Source of the DNA: Pratylenchus scribneri
Taxonomy: Eukaryota; Nematoda; Chromadorea; Rhabditida; Pratylenchidae
Reading direction: 5' to 3'
DNA length: 64,000 nucleotides
Assembly: GCA_030063045.1 (NCBI GenBank)
Contig: JAQSEB010000047.1
Coordinates: 1,550,001 to 1,614,000, forward strand
In this document: positions 29,253 through 43,292 of the stretch, piece by piece
Numbering within the stretch: the first letter of the stretch is position 1
Layout of the letters: each line of letters opens with the position of its first letter
Position numbers and translations under genes: made by a program
Notes under the pieces: model-generated
Database searches by the model: none
Told to the model about the DNA's origin: nothing
What the model saw: the letters and a program-made list of their open reading frames with translations, nothing else

Positions 29253-30697
29253 TTCTGTTTCTTTTTAATCTGATAAAATGAATGAATGGCTGTTTTGATT
29301 GTTTGCCTAATCGAAAATTTTATGAAAATGGAAAATGTGACAGGACAACCGAAAAAGCAACAGAAAAATGAAGGGGACATTGAATGGGAACAGGGAAACA
29401 AAAGAAACATTTAGTGTAATAAAACAATTTTTTTAACTTTTTTACTAATCAGATTAATTGTCTTCTAATTCATAAAGTATCAAAAAATGATTCAATAATT
29501 AAACCATTTTAAAGCCAATTAATGCAAAAGTTAGATATAATTTTGGCACCACTCCCTTTTTGGACGTGAAAAAATTTGTTTATGTCGTCGAAAATCCCAT
29601 TACTGTCAGGGAAAGGTTGGGTGAAGGAAATCAAGATAAGGAAATGAATGGATTGGGCCAAATGATAATAAAGGAATGCGTGAAGACAAAGAAAAGAAAC
29701 AATTAATTACAAATGTTTCTTGTCAGCAAATAGGGCACATAAAATTGTTATTCCCAGCCGGACATTGTCGTCATTTATCAATCTTAATTTCACCTCATTT
29801 GATCTCTCTGAAATAAATTCCCAAAAAACTTTATTCCTATTATTTGGCCACACTTCTTCTCCAAGTCCACAAGTGCCTAATCCCCCAGAAAGAGAATATC
29901 CGCGTGCCGTCATCCCCTCTCGAGACAAGAAGATCTCCTTCTAATCCGACCTTGTACATTTTTTTTTGTTTATAAATCAAAAAAATCGATCATCAAAAAA
30001 ATTTAGAGGACTACAAAATTTTATCATCTTTCCGGAAATTTCCACAGGAAGTAAAAAAATTCCGCTCAATTTCTAATTTTGAGTACACGTTTTTAAATTG
30101 AATCTTTGATCTTTTATTTATTTCATTCACTTCTTTTTCAAATAATTGTTTAAATTTCAAGGATGTTGAATTTTGGTCTGTTTGGGAATTGAAAAGGGAG
30201 GGGAGATATACGTAAAAATATTGCTACTTTGGTGAACAATTTGGAGGAAAATTTGTGGATGAAAGATTAAAATAATGCGAACAAAAATTAAGTCGGATAT
30301 AAATGAGGGGTGTTAAAAAATTACAATGTAAATATAAATGGATGAGCCTGGGAGGGGAGATTGAGGATTTGGGGAAAAATGGCTCTTTAGGACTTTGGAA
30401 TTTTGGATTATTCATTGCATTCCTAAGAATGAATGCATTGTTATTGTTTTCAATTTATTCTCAGGGTTGTTATTCCGCGGAACATAAAATTCCATTCGGT
30501 GATCATAAAATGTCCTAATAAAAATATTTTTGCCTTTGTCCATTTTTCCCATTTTAATAATATTTTGACAACTTGATGCGATTAAAAGAGGGAAATAAAA
30601 ATTGGAATGGAACTAATCTGAATAAAATTGAGACCTTTCTTCTCTGGCTATTTTCTTCTCTTTCATCAGCCCTCAAAAAATTATGCCTCAAGGCAAA
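29253..30697. other. Intergenic region between CNT start and rab-3 3' end
   Basis: No gene recognised. Contains the presumed CNT promoter (near 29253-29500) and the rab-3 3' UTR, with an AATAAA on the minus strand at about 30454-30459. AT-rich elsewhere. Confidence 0.5.
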
Positions 30698-32184
30698 TCA
30701 GCAATTGCATTGTTGCTGAGCGGGTTTCTGCGTTCCACTGTTCGCATCCAACCGATGGCCTTGTTGCTGTGCTTGTTGTTGACTTTGATCCAAACTTTCG
30801 GCCATTTTATTGCAGATTATCTAAACAAATGATTTATTATCGAATTTTTTATCGATCATATTTAGTCAAAACAGTAAAAATGTACCTCAACCAATTTCTC
30901 GAACACAGCTTTCACATTGATATTCTCTTTGGCGGATGCTTCAAAATATTCGAGACCTAAAATTGCATAAATATTTAGATAATTCCATTGCCTAAGATTT
31001 ACCTAATTGATCAGCCAATTGTTTGCCCCGATCGTAGGAAACAATTCGCTCATCTTCCATATCACATTTGTTGCCTACCAAAACCACTTGAGCATTCTCC
31101 CAGCTGTACGTTTTGATTTGAGTGCACCAATCTTGGACGGAATTAAAAGACCTGAAGAGTGCGAAATTTTGAGGATGAATGGAAGAGGAATTTAAATTAA
31201 ATATTTTTTGGCTTAATTAAATAAAAAACAAAACTCACTCTTCATTGGTGATGTCATACCTGAAAAGGAATAAATAAATAATTCAAATAAGCAGTTAAAA
31301 ACGAACATTAAAATAAAGCCCATGGCCCCACGATAATAGGCAGTTGTGATTGTTCGATAGCGCTCTTGACCAGCCGTATCCTAAAATAAAGAATGTGAAC
31401 ATTCAAATGAAGAAAGAGGAATTTGTCTCACTTACCCAAATTTGCAATTTGACACGTTTGTCGCCCCTGAACACAGTTTTCACCTAAAAATGTTGAAACC
31501 ATATTTTGCAAAAAATATAAGTTCTATTCATTGCGAAAATTGTCAATGCCAAGCCAACACTATCTAAAGGCCTATCCTATTTGTCCTACTGTACCGCCAC
31601 CTTTGCATATAATCGCCCCATCAACCTATCAATCAAATATTGCCCCAAGCTGACTTTTTTCCTTTTCCCTCCTATTTTTTTGCCCTTCACATTATTCACA
31701 TTTTCCCGCACAATTAATAAAGAATAATTTAAAATAGACATCCCATTAATTGGGCCACTGGGGTGTTTGATCTCCGGTGAAGGCCTGGGGTGAAAGCCTA
31801 TAGGCTCAACTCTAGACCACGCCCTAAATTAGGACTAATATTCGTAAATATTATAGTTGTCTTTTTCCAAAAAGTACCCTCTGAGATTACCTTGAAGTCG
31901 ATGCCAACGGTCGATACAAAGGCCGAAGTGAACGAGTCATCGCAGTAGCGAAAAAGGAAGGAAGTTTTGCCGACAGACGAATTCCTATACGGAATGAATG
32001 TCATAAAAGTTTGATCAAATGATTAAGCCCACCCAATGATGAGCAGTTTGAACATGTAATCGAAATTTTGGTCACCGCTTGCACCACTGCCCGCGGCACT
32101 TCCAGTTGCGCCACTCCCAGCTGCAGGTGCTGCAGATGATGCGTTACTGTTGGCAGCCGAGGAGGAGGAATGATGGTGGGCCAT
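30698..32184 (-). CDS. rab-3: Rab3 small GTPase
   Basis: Eight exons on the minus strand: 32184-32033, 31984-31891, 31483-31436, 31380-31307, 31259-31239, 31151-31003, 30956-30886 and 30820-30698; 243 residues. Rab3 sits on synaptic vesicles and controls their docking and release. Seen here: [20 protein letters not shown] (P-loop), [20 protein letters not shown] (switch I), [20 protein letters not shown] (switch II), [17 protein letters not shown] and the C-terminal CNC for double geranylgeranylation. The N-terminus is unusual: about 35 residues of His, Ser, Ala and Gly. One exon (31259-31239) is only 21 nt, encoding part of MYDITNEE. The 407-bp second intron holds the dispersed repeat shared with the CNT gene. 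Confidence 0.97.
31541..31850 (+). repeat. Dispersed ~310-bp repeat, copy B (rab-3 intron 2)
   Basis: Matches copy A at 28718-29033 from TGTCAATGCC to GGACTAATAT. It almost fills the intron between rab-3 exons 2 and 3 (31484-31890), antisense to the gene. Confidence 0.85.
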
Positions 32185-33733
32185 AATGGAAAACAAAATT
32201 AAAAATCTTAAATTGAAAAGGTGAATCAAAGAAGGAAGAAATTGTTGAAATATGAAGGAAAAAGCCTTTCTTTGGCTTATAAAGTTTGTGATTCCTTTGA
32301 TTCCTTCTCATAAATACCTCAAAAAACTATTTTTGATGGACCCTGGGGATGGAATTGAATAAATCAATTTTATTAAAGCACCAATTTATTCGTAACTGTC
32401 AACAAATTCTCTGGGCCTACCACGTCAAATACACATTGTGGCATTTGGGTTGGGGAAATGAATTCGCGGCAACTTTATTCGGGCATCGGGCTGTCCCAGA
32501 TTTGTTGAGGATGAGGACCTAACAAGGGACGGGGCTGTGATGCTTTGTTGTGTGTGTCCCTTCACGCCGGCCACCATTTTTACCAATCCAAATCCAGTCC
32601 CCCTATATTTTCCTTTCTTGTGGCCGCTTCTGTGCTTTGCGCCGGCCCCTCTCCGTGCCTGGATTGTGCCCGGGGGAGTGGGTGTGGGGCAACGGCGGTG
32701 GTGGCGTAAAAGCCTGTGGGTGGTGGTTGTTGGGGTGTTTGGATGGGGTAAGGACTAAAGGAACTAGGCCATTCGCCCTTTCACAGGCAGCCCTCTTCCC
32801 TTTTACTTCCATTCTGGCCAATGCGCTCCTCTGCTGTTTCGGTGGTTGCTTCTTGGCGGTCATTGACACAGGAGAGCGCAGGAGGGCGAATTTTATCGGA
32901 AAAAAGCTTTGCCACACTGCCCCCAATGTCTTTTCTGGTACTATGGCCATGGCTGCTGTTAGCCACTTCTTCTTCCATTTTTGTATCCATCTAGTGAGGA
33001 GGGCTTGTGGCTGGCCAAGCGAGAGGGAAAAGAAGAAGCTGGCCAAAACCATGACGTGAATTTTTGGAAGGAATGAAGAATAGAGAAACCCATGAATAGA
33101 CAACACGAAAAAGACATGAATGTGTGCATCGGAGATTGGGAAAATATAAAGGAAATGGAAGAAAGAATGGGCCGAGAATGTGGCCATAAAATAAGAGGAT
33201 GAGTTGGGATTGGGGAATGGACTAATTGGAAGAATTGAAAAGTGGGCATAGATTTGTTTGGAAATGAAGAAATCTATGGCTTAACAGGGATTTGAATGAG
33301 TGAAGCCGATATCGAACAATAATAATATTCGAAACCACAGATAAAATACCTAATACCTATATTGTCAAACTTATACAAACCATCAAATAAATTATGAAAC
33401 CTTCAGTAAAATTTTAATACAGATCATTTCAAAGCCAATTTTATATGTCATTAAAAAATAAATTATAACATAAATGATGACCGTCTTTAAGTGTTGGGTG
33501 TGTGGTACAACAAAGCAGAGCATATAGGAGGAAGGATGGGGGGCACACCACAAAGTCTCAAAAAAACAACAAGCGATTTTTGGAAGGATGGGGGTGGTGG
33601 TTATATATTCTTATATAGAGGAGAAAAGTCAATGTTGTATAAATGTGCGCTCAAAAAAATTTTCATTCATTGGTCGGTCATCATCTGTTCTTATTTAAGC
33701 ATTGGGTCCATTCTTCTTCTTTCATCTTCTTCT
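32185..33733. other. Intergenic region between rab-3 start and tubulin 3' end
   Basis: Contains the rab-3 promoter side and the tubulin 3' UTR. The interior (about 32460-33250) is C/T- and G/A-biased, giving long open frames on both strands with no domain. No RNA gene recognised. Confidence 0.5.
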
Positions 33734-35447
<1,714 letters not shown>

Positions 35448-36166
35448 TTTGTTGAGATCGGTTTCCAATAGAAGTGTTAAACAATGAAATTTGAGATTTC
35501 AACTCTTTTTATCGCTTGCTTAAATAAATTAAATCAATTAATGGTAGAAAAAATTCTATTCAAACGCTTAATAAAATAAGGGGAAGGCTTAATGATTATG
35601 CAATTTTCCAGAATAAGTGCAAACAACCCGAGGAATAAATTAAAAATAAATTCGGCGGGGTTAAATGGATTGGAAATTGAGGGCGATTGTGTTCGCGAGT
35701 AAAACCGAGCCAGGCACCGAATAACCCAAGCCTGAAGCTTCCTTCTATTTTACACGCGAATGAAATGAAATAATGAGGACGCGGACGCCATCGCCACCAA
35801 AAAACCGAAATTTCGGCGCATTTTTTGTCTGACTTCCTAGCCTAAACAATTTACTTGTTACTCTACTTTTTTTGTTTCTCTCTCTCTCAAATTTATTCAT
35901 AATCTATCATCTTAAAAATTGGCGTTTTTATTGGATTTCAAATCCAAAACGACTACCTTTTTTTGTTATCGTATCGGATATCGGATTCGGGGATTCGCGA
36001 TTCGGATCAATCGAAAAATATCGAGTTCAAGTTTAAGCAAAATAAAATATTTACTACGAGCTAAACAGCTTTTATTTTAGAAAACGAAAAATTAATTGAT
36101 TAAACTCAATTTATTTGAAATTATTGACTTAAGAAAATCAAAAATTTGCAAAATATTTATTTTAAA
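35448..36166. promoter_or_regulatory. Divergent promoter region, beta-tubulin / TFIP11
   Basis: A 719-bp space between two genes transcribed apart. It contains a CTCTCTCTC stretch near 35880 and an ATCG-rich cluster at about 35965-36032 (ATCGTATCGGATATCGGATT, ATTCGCGATTCGGATCAATC). It should hold both promoters; the cluster lies 130-200 bp before the TFIP11 start. Confidence 0.5.
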
Positions 36167-39100
36167 ATGGATGAACATCCAACTGAAGAATTGGATTTTG
36201 ATCAGACGGATTTCGAATATGCAATGGGACAGAGGAATTTTAGAAGACAAACAGAAGAGCAGCGAATTTACGGTTTATTTGCATAATAAAATTCCATAAA
36301 TTTAATAATTTTTCAGGTATTTGGGCACAGGACGAAGATGATGAACGGCCATCATTCGGCGGACGCGATAGCAAGAAGCGGAAGAAAGATTCGGCGCCAG
36401 TTCAATTTGTCTCTGGTGGTGTGAAAAATGCAAGCAAGACGGAAGAAATGCCAGACGTAATCTCAATCTCATATAACATTGAAATCAAAATAATGTGAAC
36501 ATTTTAGATAATTCTTGCGGAAGATGAGGACGAAATAATCATTGAAGCCATCCCTGAGAAGAAAATGAAGCCAGCGTGGAAAAGCCAAGATGATGGCAAA
36601 AGAGGCCGGAAGTCAAGTATTTGCAGGTAAAATGGAATAATTATTAAATAAAATCGCATTTTTGTTTAGGAATGCGAACCGCAACATTTCAAGGCACCAG
36701 CTCATCAACATCAACAGATTCGGCTTGGATGAAATCGGGCAAGGCCAATGTGATCATGCAAATGATGCAGGTTGAGAATTTGGCTTTTATTTATTTAAAC
36801 TAAACAATTATGATTTATAGAAAATGGGTTATGAACAAGGCAAGGGGCTGGGAAAGAGCAAGCAGGGAATTGTGGAGCCAGTCCAAGCGGTCCCAAGGCC
36901 AGGCCGAGGCGCAGTTGGGGCCTATGGGAGCGAGGCGAAAGGACCCAAATTTGGAGGTAAATTTTTGGTCATTAAATTTAAGTGCGCAAAATTAAAATTT
37001 AGAATCTGCCGCCGATGCCCAAGCACGAATTCGTTCGGGTGGTGACGTCGATCCATTCAATTCGGGCGTCGATCCATTCCCTGAACCGGGTGGTGGCGCG
37101 AAATGGAGAAAGGGAAATGCGAACCGTGTCCGTGTGCAGTACAGAACGTTGGATGATGTGATCAGCGAGGGAGAAAACCAACAATTCAGTGGATTGGCAG
37201 CGAGTGCTTCCATCGGAAAGGTAAAATGTGATCATTAATATCTAATCTAACATGGATATTAGGAACCTAAGAATTCTTTACCTAATTACTTCTAATTTTT
37301 TTAATATTTTAGAGCATTATTTTTGAAATTTTAGATAATCGACATGACCGGACCTGAGCAGAAAGTTTACGACGATTTCACATCATTCTCACGGCGATCA
37401 AGGTTTATACAAAATTATTTAATTTCAATTAAAATCCGAATGTTCAGACGTCCTGGTGCAAGCACAATTGAACGGACCAATTTTAACATTCCCGAATTAT
37501 CGCACAATTTGGACACATTGTTGGATGTGACAGAGGAGGAAATTTGCAAAACAGATAAACAAATTCGCCATTTGAAGGTTCACAAAAATAAATATTCATT
37601 CAATAATAATTAATATTTTAGGACCAAAATGAAGTGATTGCATCCGAGCAGAATAGGCTGGAGGAGGAATTGGCCGAAAGTCAAGAGGAAATTCGACGAC
37701 TTGAGGAAGTGCATAGCCTGATTAGACAGTGGGTTTTTAAGAAATTTTGCACTAAATTATAATAATTTATCAAATATAAAAAGAAATTCAAATATAGGAC
37801 AAAAATATTCGATTGGAATTTTGGACATCATTTATAATTCTAATAAAGAAAATTGTCGTGCGTAATTAATCAAATGGGTAAAGATTTCCAATTAAGAAAG
37901 GAATGACTAGGGTTCGAATCCCAAGGGAGGCAGATCATTTTTATAAGTATTTCTAACTAATTTTTTACATGAAATTTAATTTTTCCATTTGAATGGATGG
38001 AAAATAATTATTTGGAAAGGAAATTAATTATGAATAATAATTTATAAATTTTAGCTTCCATCAAAAACCGGGCGAGTCCTCTCTGGAAGAATGTAAAAAA
38101 TTGTTCCAGACATTGCGCACTGAATACGCCGTTGAATTCACTCTGTTCGGACTTGACGCTATTGCAATCCCAATTCTGCTTCCTAAAGTAATTTTAAAAA
38201 AAATTAATTATAATTTTCTCAAAATTAAGATATCTGCATATTTTTCTGGTTGGGACCCGCTGGATCCGGAACAAATTTCATATGGTTTCGAAATGATGGC
38301 GGAATGGCGAGAAATTATTGGCAACATCAAAGGCGGTGCCCTTTTCAAGCATTTTGAGAAGGACAAAGGTAAAATTATTCAATAAATATTCTATTTTAAC
38401 TCCCCAAAACCAAATTTCAGCTGGAACATTATCCGCTTATGACCATTGCATTTGGGATGGTTGGATGCCAAATTTACGGCGAGCTGCGTTGGCCTGGAAT
38501 CCGCGCGAAAATGGCCCAGTGATGGTCAGCCTGGTTCAACAATGGATGCCAATTTTGCCGAATTGGGTGCTTGAAAACTTTTTAGAACAGGTTAATTCAA
38601 TTAAAAAAGAAAGATTCATAGCTCTATCTCATTTCTTGCCTTCTTAAAATTATATTTTGATAAAGAAATGTCATTAAAATATATAAAATAAAAATGCCTA
38701 AAAGTTACAACTAAGTCGGAAAAAATATTTGCCTTTGAGCGGGTTCGAACCGGGGACTTAAATTTTGAAAAGTAAAAATTTACCCATTGGGTTAAAAAAA
38801 TTTTTGATCAAAAAATTTTTAATTTTTAAAATCTTTTTACTAATAGCTTAAACAATACTAACATAAACTCTAATAAGGGTAACTCCATTTTTAATAAATT
38901 GAAATGAATTTCCAGGTTTTGGTTCCAAAAATCAAAGACCAAGTGGAAGCATGGGACCCGGCCACCGACCCAGTGCCAATTGAGACTTGGCTTCATCCCT
39001 GGCATGCGGTCATGGGCGATCGATTGCTGTTGATTTATTCTACATTGCGTCAAAAATTGACAAAAGGTCTACGAAATTGGGCACCGGGCGATCGAAGGTT

Positions 39101-40096
39101 GGGGAAATTATTTGAATTAAATTATGATTAATTTTCATATTTAGCGCCATTGAAAGCATTCGCCCATGGAAGAATGTGTTCTCCACCAGCGCAATGCACA
39201 CATTTGTCAGCATGAACATTTTGCCCAAGCTGGAGCGAAGCCTTCAAACCATCGACATTGGCACCACCGAACATTTTGACTATATTGAACTTTTTGATTG
39301 GCTGGGATTGACCACTGTGGATGCGATTGCCCAAATGTTGGCCAAATATTTTTTCCCTCGGGTATGAAGGATATTTTTAATGATTTAATGAACAATGGAT
39401 TTTCAGTATTATCAACAAATTTGTTACCAAATGAATGCGCCGAATCTGTCAATGGCCGAATTCGAGAAGATCAAAAAGGGATACATTGATTGGAAGAATT
39501 TAATGCCAAGCGAAATTCAGAAACATGAACTTATTATGAGTAAGTCTAATTCTAATTTGATACATTTTCCAACCGTAAAAATTAAATTAACCGGCTAAAT
39601 AATATCCTAAAATGGTACAAAAAATTAAATTATTCTTCATTTTTCAGTTGAATTGAAACGTGTCCTCCTCCTCATTTCGCAGACCCAATCTCGCTTGACC
39701 GGAGTGCCATTGCCGCAGACCAGCAGACCCATCCAACCCGTCGCACCACAGCCAACAATGCCGATGCCACCTGGCCCATTTGGTCTTCCGCCTCCGACCC
39801 ATTTCACCTCTCAATTGCCGCCTGCCAATTTCAAGCATTTGGTTGAATCCAGTGCCATCTCCAATGGGATTCAGTTCTTTCCACAACGGGACAAAAAACA
39901 GGATGGAAAACAAGTTAGTGGATTTTTGGGGATTTTATTCCATTTAATTTTTTTGCCAATTTTTTTCCAGGTCTACATGTTCGGCGATTTCTCCGTCTAC
40001 CTTGATGGCACATTGCTTTATGCCTACAATCCGACTAGGCGCCAATGGCTGCCGGCAAGTTTGAATCAAATGCTTGACATGGTCCGCAATCGTTGA
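36167..40096 (+). CDS. stip-1: TFIP11/STIP-1 spliceosome disassembly factor (G-patch, GCFC)
   Basis: Seventeen exons: 36167-36272, 36317-36456, 36508-36616, 36670-36770, 36821-36956, 37003-37220, 37335-37402, 37448-37577, 37622-37728, 38055-38187, 38230-38368, 38421-38590, 38916-39097, 39145-39361, 39407-39539, 39648-39913 and 39971-40096; 826 residues, as in human TFIP11 (837). The protein works with DHX15/Prp43 and GCFC2 to take apart the intron-lariat spliceosome. Seen here: an acidic N-terminus ([16 protein letters not shown]), the G-patch ([20 protein letters not shown]) that activates the helicase, a coiled-coil-like Glu-rich stretch (exons 8-9), and the GCFC domain ([20 protein letters not shown]). 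A Pro-rich linker precedes a conserved C-terminus ([20 protein letters not shown]). Introns at 37729-38054 and 38591-38915 hold tRNA-derived sequences. Confidence 0.96.
37868..37937 (+). repeat. tRNA-like sequence (family 2) in TFIP11 intron 9
   Basis: A degenerate tRNA shape: GGTAAAGATTTCC, ATTAAGAAAGGAATGACT, then the B box GGGTTCGAATCCC and GGGAGGCAG. It closely matches the minus-strand copy at 59645-59723. The acceptor stem does not pair well, so it is a pseudogene or SINE fragment rather than a working tRNA. Confidence 0.6.
38680..38805 (-). repeat. tRNA-derived SINE-like repeat (family 1) in TFIP11 intron 12
   Basis: Minus strand: TTTAACCCAATGGG (A-box-like), CAAAATTTAAGTCCCC, the B box GGTTCGAACCCGCTCAAAGG and a T-rich body. 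Same layout as other family copies. Confidence 0.75.
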
Positions 40097-40276
40097 ATCA
40101 CCGAAAAATACAAGAAATCAACAATGAAGAAGAGTGTGAACATTTTCTCAATATGTCCATTTTATTCAGGCTTTCATCTTCCCAATTACTCTAATATCAC
40201 AATTTTTCAATTGATTGTTTTTATTGATATTTCTGCTACAAAAATTGATTTAATAATTATTGAGTCGTGCAATTTG

Positions 40277-40282
40277 AATAAA
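40277..40282 (+). terminator. Poly(A) signal AATAAA for TFIP11 gene
   Basis: A canonical hexamer about 180 nt after the stop codon. Confidence 0.5.
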
Positions 40283-41598
40283 TGAAGTTTAATTTTTGAA
40301 TACACAAAATTCTGAGGAATCAATATTTATATATTTTCGTTAAGTGTTATTTGCAATTCTCCGCCGAATCCATAAATATAAATTCCGAAATTTTCGGCTT
40401 CTTTCCTTGTCCCAATAAGAAGGAGAATGGCCATTCAAAGAGAAGCATTCCAACTAAAAATGAATTTCAATAGGAGGGGGTGGGATGAGGAATAGTCGAC
40501 CAAAAGAATGAATGAATTATTTTCGAGCTCTCAGTTGGTCAATAGAGAAGGAAGACAGAGCAAAGAAGACTGCAAGCTTTAATTGTGGTTTAGGGTTTAG
40601 GCTTCAATGCAAATGGCCACTGGGCCTTTTGGAAGGCCATAGCTTACAAAGATAGACGAATTTGGGTGCAGAAATGAGAGTAAAACGAAGAGAGTGAAGT
40701 CCAATTCCCCCAAAGACGAAAGGCCAAGGGGCTCAGGCTTTCCCCTCTCCCAATGGCCAATTTCTCTTCCCACCACCACTTTCCCCACCCGCAATTTGCA
40801 TTATTCTTCGTTCCCTCTGTCTATGCTAGGCCAAATATATGCGCATTTGTGTTCTTCACATCCTCATTCCCATTTTATCCAAAGGCCAATCCCAAAGACC
40901 AAACCTCCGGGAATGGAAATGATGATTTAGAGGACCAAATCCCATCTGCTGCTGCTCATCCCCACATTCCCTTTTAATTTTATCCCTTTTTTCATGCGTT
41001 TTGGGGAATATATAAAAAAAAAATCCTATGGTCTAGGATAATCCTTTAGAAGTCCTCAATTTCTTATAAAAATTTTGCTAAAAATGCCTTGGGCAAGATT
41101 AAAATTGTCCAGAAATCTTTTTCAATTCTGAATCTTTTCTTCTTCCATTAATCCCCACCCCTCATAAATCTATTCTTTCACTATATTCTAAAATGTTTCT
41201 ATTTGTACAGTATGTGTATCCATGAGTAACCCATCCATTCCATTCACCTAATAACCAACCAACCCAAGAGCATAAAAATTTGCCTCGGCAACGGCACATT
41301 GGCCAGCGGCTTATATGGCCAAAGAGGGAATAGAGGGGGCAGACTGATGGATGGCGAATTGCTCAGTCAGCTCCTTTTGATATGAGTCAACGACTGTCCA
41401 GCTCAGAGCGCTTTATGTGTTGGGAAAGCGCAATAAAAGAAACCCTACTGCCAAATTCCTATTTTCGAACCCTATAGTTGTTCCCCACGCGATTTGAACT
41501 TTGGAGAATTACGTTTTTTCGCGTGAATGTACCCAATAAAATGCGCAGTTTTAGCCACTTTTCTGGCCATTTTACTTCCGTTAATTCTCCCTCCCCCT

Positions 41599-41612
41599 CC
41601 CCCCCCCCCCCC
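41599..41612 (+). repeat. Poly-C tract (14 C)
   Basis: A run of 14 C following CTCCCTCCCCCT, so the whole stretch is nearly pure pyrimidine. The minus strand is G-quadruplex-prone. Confidence 0.85.
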
Positions 41613-43059
41613 ATTCTTCAATTCGAAAAATTATTAAAATTGGCTGATCTGTATCTCTAAATGCTGTTTTTTTCAAAAATTCTTTATTTGCAATGTTCAA
41701 ACTTCAAACTTCAATTTCCACATTCCATCATTCAATTCCCTTGAGGTCCATAATTATTATTTAAAGGAATTGAACTCACATCACAATCAACCAGTTCCTC
41801 TTCCCCCAAGCCCCTTCAATGTTCCCACCGTTCTCCCTCCCTCTTCCTTTTACGTATTTTGTTTGTTTTTTTGGACTATTTTCTTATGCTGAACCTCCAA
41901 TCGACTTCGATCGAAACGCGCAAACCGCAAATGAATGAATGAACGGGCTGGAGGCGAATTGGAAAGACATTGGCCAATTTATATTCTTCTTCCTCCCTCA
42001 TTCTCCATCCAAAGTCCAATCCAAAAATTCCCCGCCTCTCTCTCTCTCGCCACTAATTCTCAATTCTTTCAATTTTAAATGGGTCGCGCAGGCTCAGAAA
42101 TTGGGGGCCACGAGAATTAATCATTTTAATCACTTCATTCCCTCCCTTCAATTTGACCAATTTCCATTTCTCCATTTCATTTCTCGCATCAGTAGCGCGC
42201 GCCCTAAAATCTATAAATGGCTAGAGGGGTAGATTATCGACGGGTAGATGTTCTCTCTAGGCCCTGGGGGAAGCCAACGGAATTGAAAGACCAATTTAGC
42301 CCCTCGGAAATCCGCGCACATCGCATCGTTCGGATGCGCGAACTCATTTTTTCCTCCAAAAAATGAATTGCAGCCGGCTGGCTGCTGATTGATGCCACCA
42401 GCCGAAAGGAGAAAGAGGGAAGCGTACGCCGGAAATGCGCCCAACAGCCGATGATATTTGGTGATACGACCAATTAGAGAGGAAAAGGGGGAGGGGAATA
42501 TGTGGATGGAGGATGGACGACGATGAATTGCAGGCAGAATTTTTTTCGCGCAAGATTAGTGGAATGGAATACTTATAGTTCTTGGATAAATCATATGTGG
42601 TGAATGTGTGCCTCATCAGCAGAACAAACTTGATTTTATTGTGGTCAAGGGCAACAATGCAAATTGCTCCAAAAATTTAAAATTTTATTTACCCATCAAA
42701 TACACCATCAATAAAACCGTTATTTTGTTTGACCAAATTCGCGCACTATATCAAATTAATAGAAGGACCCGACTCCACCCAAATTTATTCACACAACAAA
42801 CTCTTCCTTTCCGTTCTCAAATTGACGTCCTCGCAGTAATTTGTTCACGCCCTCTCAAAAATCACGGGAACGGAAGTGGTGGTATAGGATAGAAACCCAA
42901 GAAAATGATCAATCTCGGTCGGTTTTCGCACAATTCGATAGTTGATCCATTTTACAATTCATAAATCGACATCCATCGTTAATTAATTTTTCTATACAGC
43001 ATAATATCCTTAGTTTTAATCTTTTTTTTCAGAAAGATTGTAATTCTAAAATTCTAAGT

Positions 43060-43115
43060 ACGTTCCGGAAGGATTGTAATTGCGATTGTAATTGTAAAAA
43101 CTTCTTAATGATGAT
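43060..43115 (-). repeat. Inverted CAATTACAATCC/TTCCGGAA segment
   Basis: The minus strand reads TTTACAATTACAATCGCAAT then TACAATCCTTCCGGAACG, near-identical to 21690-21735 beside the minisatellite, about 180-230 bp upstream of the receptor phosphatase start. Confidence 0.65.
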
Positions 43116-43292
43116 TTGTAAATTGTAAATTTGTAATTGAAGCGGTTTCTATTCCATCTTTAAAAAATACAAAAATATCCAAAAGCTCACCCATTTTTTT
43201 TGAGTAATTTTTTATCAGCAGATTCCTTTTATACGTCAAAAATTATTATAATCTAACTTTTCAGATTAAAATTGAACCAAGCAAAATAAGTT

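Larger units (their letters stand above)
40097..43292. other. Intergenic region between TFIP11 and the receptor phosphatase
   Basis: About 3.2 kb without a supported gene. It holds an AATAAA for TFIP11 at 40277-40282, a C14 tract at 41599-41612, C/T-rich stretches, an ATCG-rich patch at about 42905-42975 and an inverted CAATTACAAT-type segment at 43060-43115. The last ~400 bp should contain the phosphatase promoter. Confidence 0.5.

Noticed and set aside
32550..33187. Long overlapping frames on both strands between rab-3 and tubulin
   Set aside because: They mirror each other in a region of biased composition and contain no family motif.
40694..42616. Several Pro/Ser-rich frames between TFIP11 and the phosphatase
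   Set aside because: They come from C/T-rich sequence, overlap on both strands and show no family motif.
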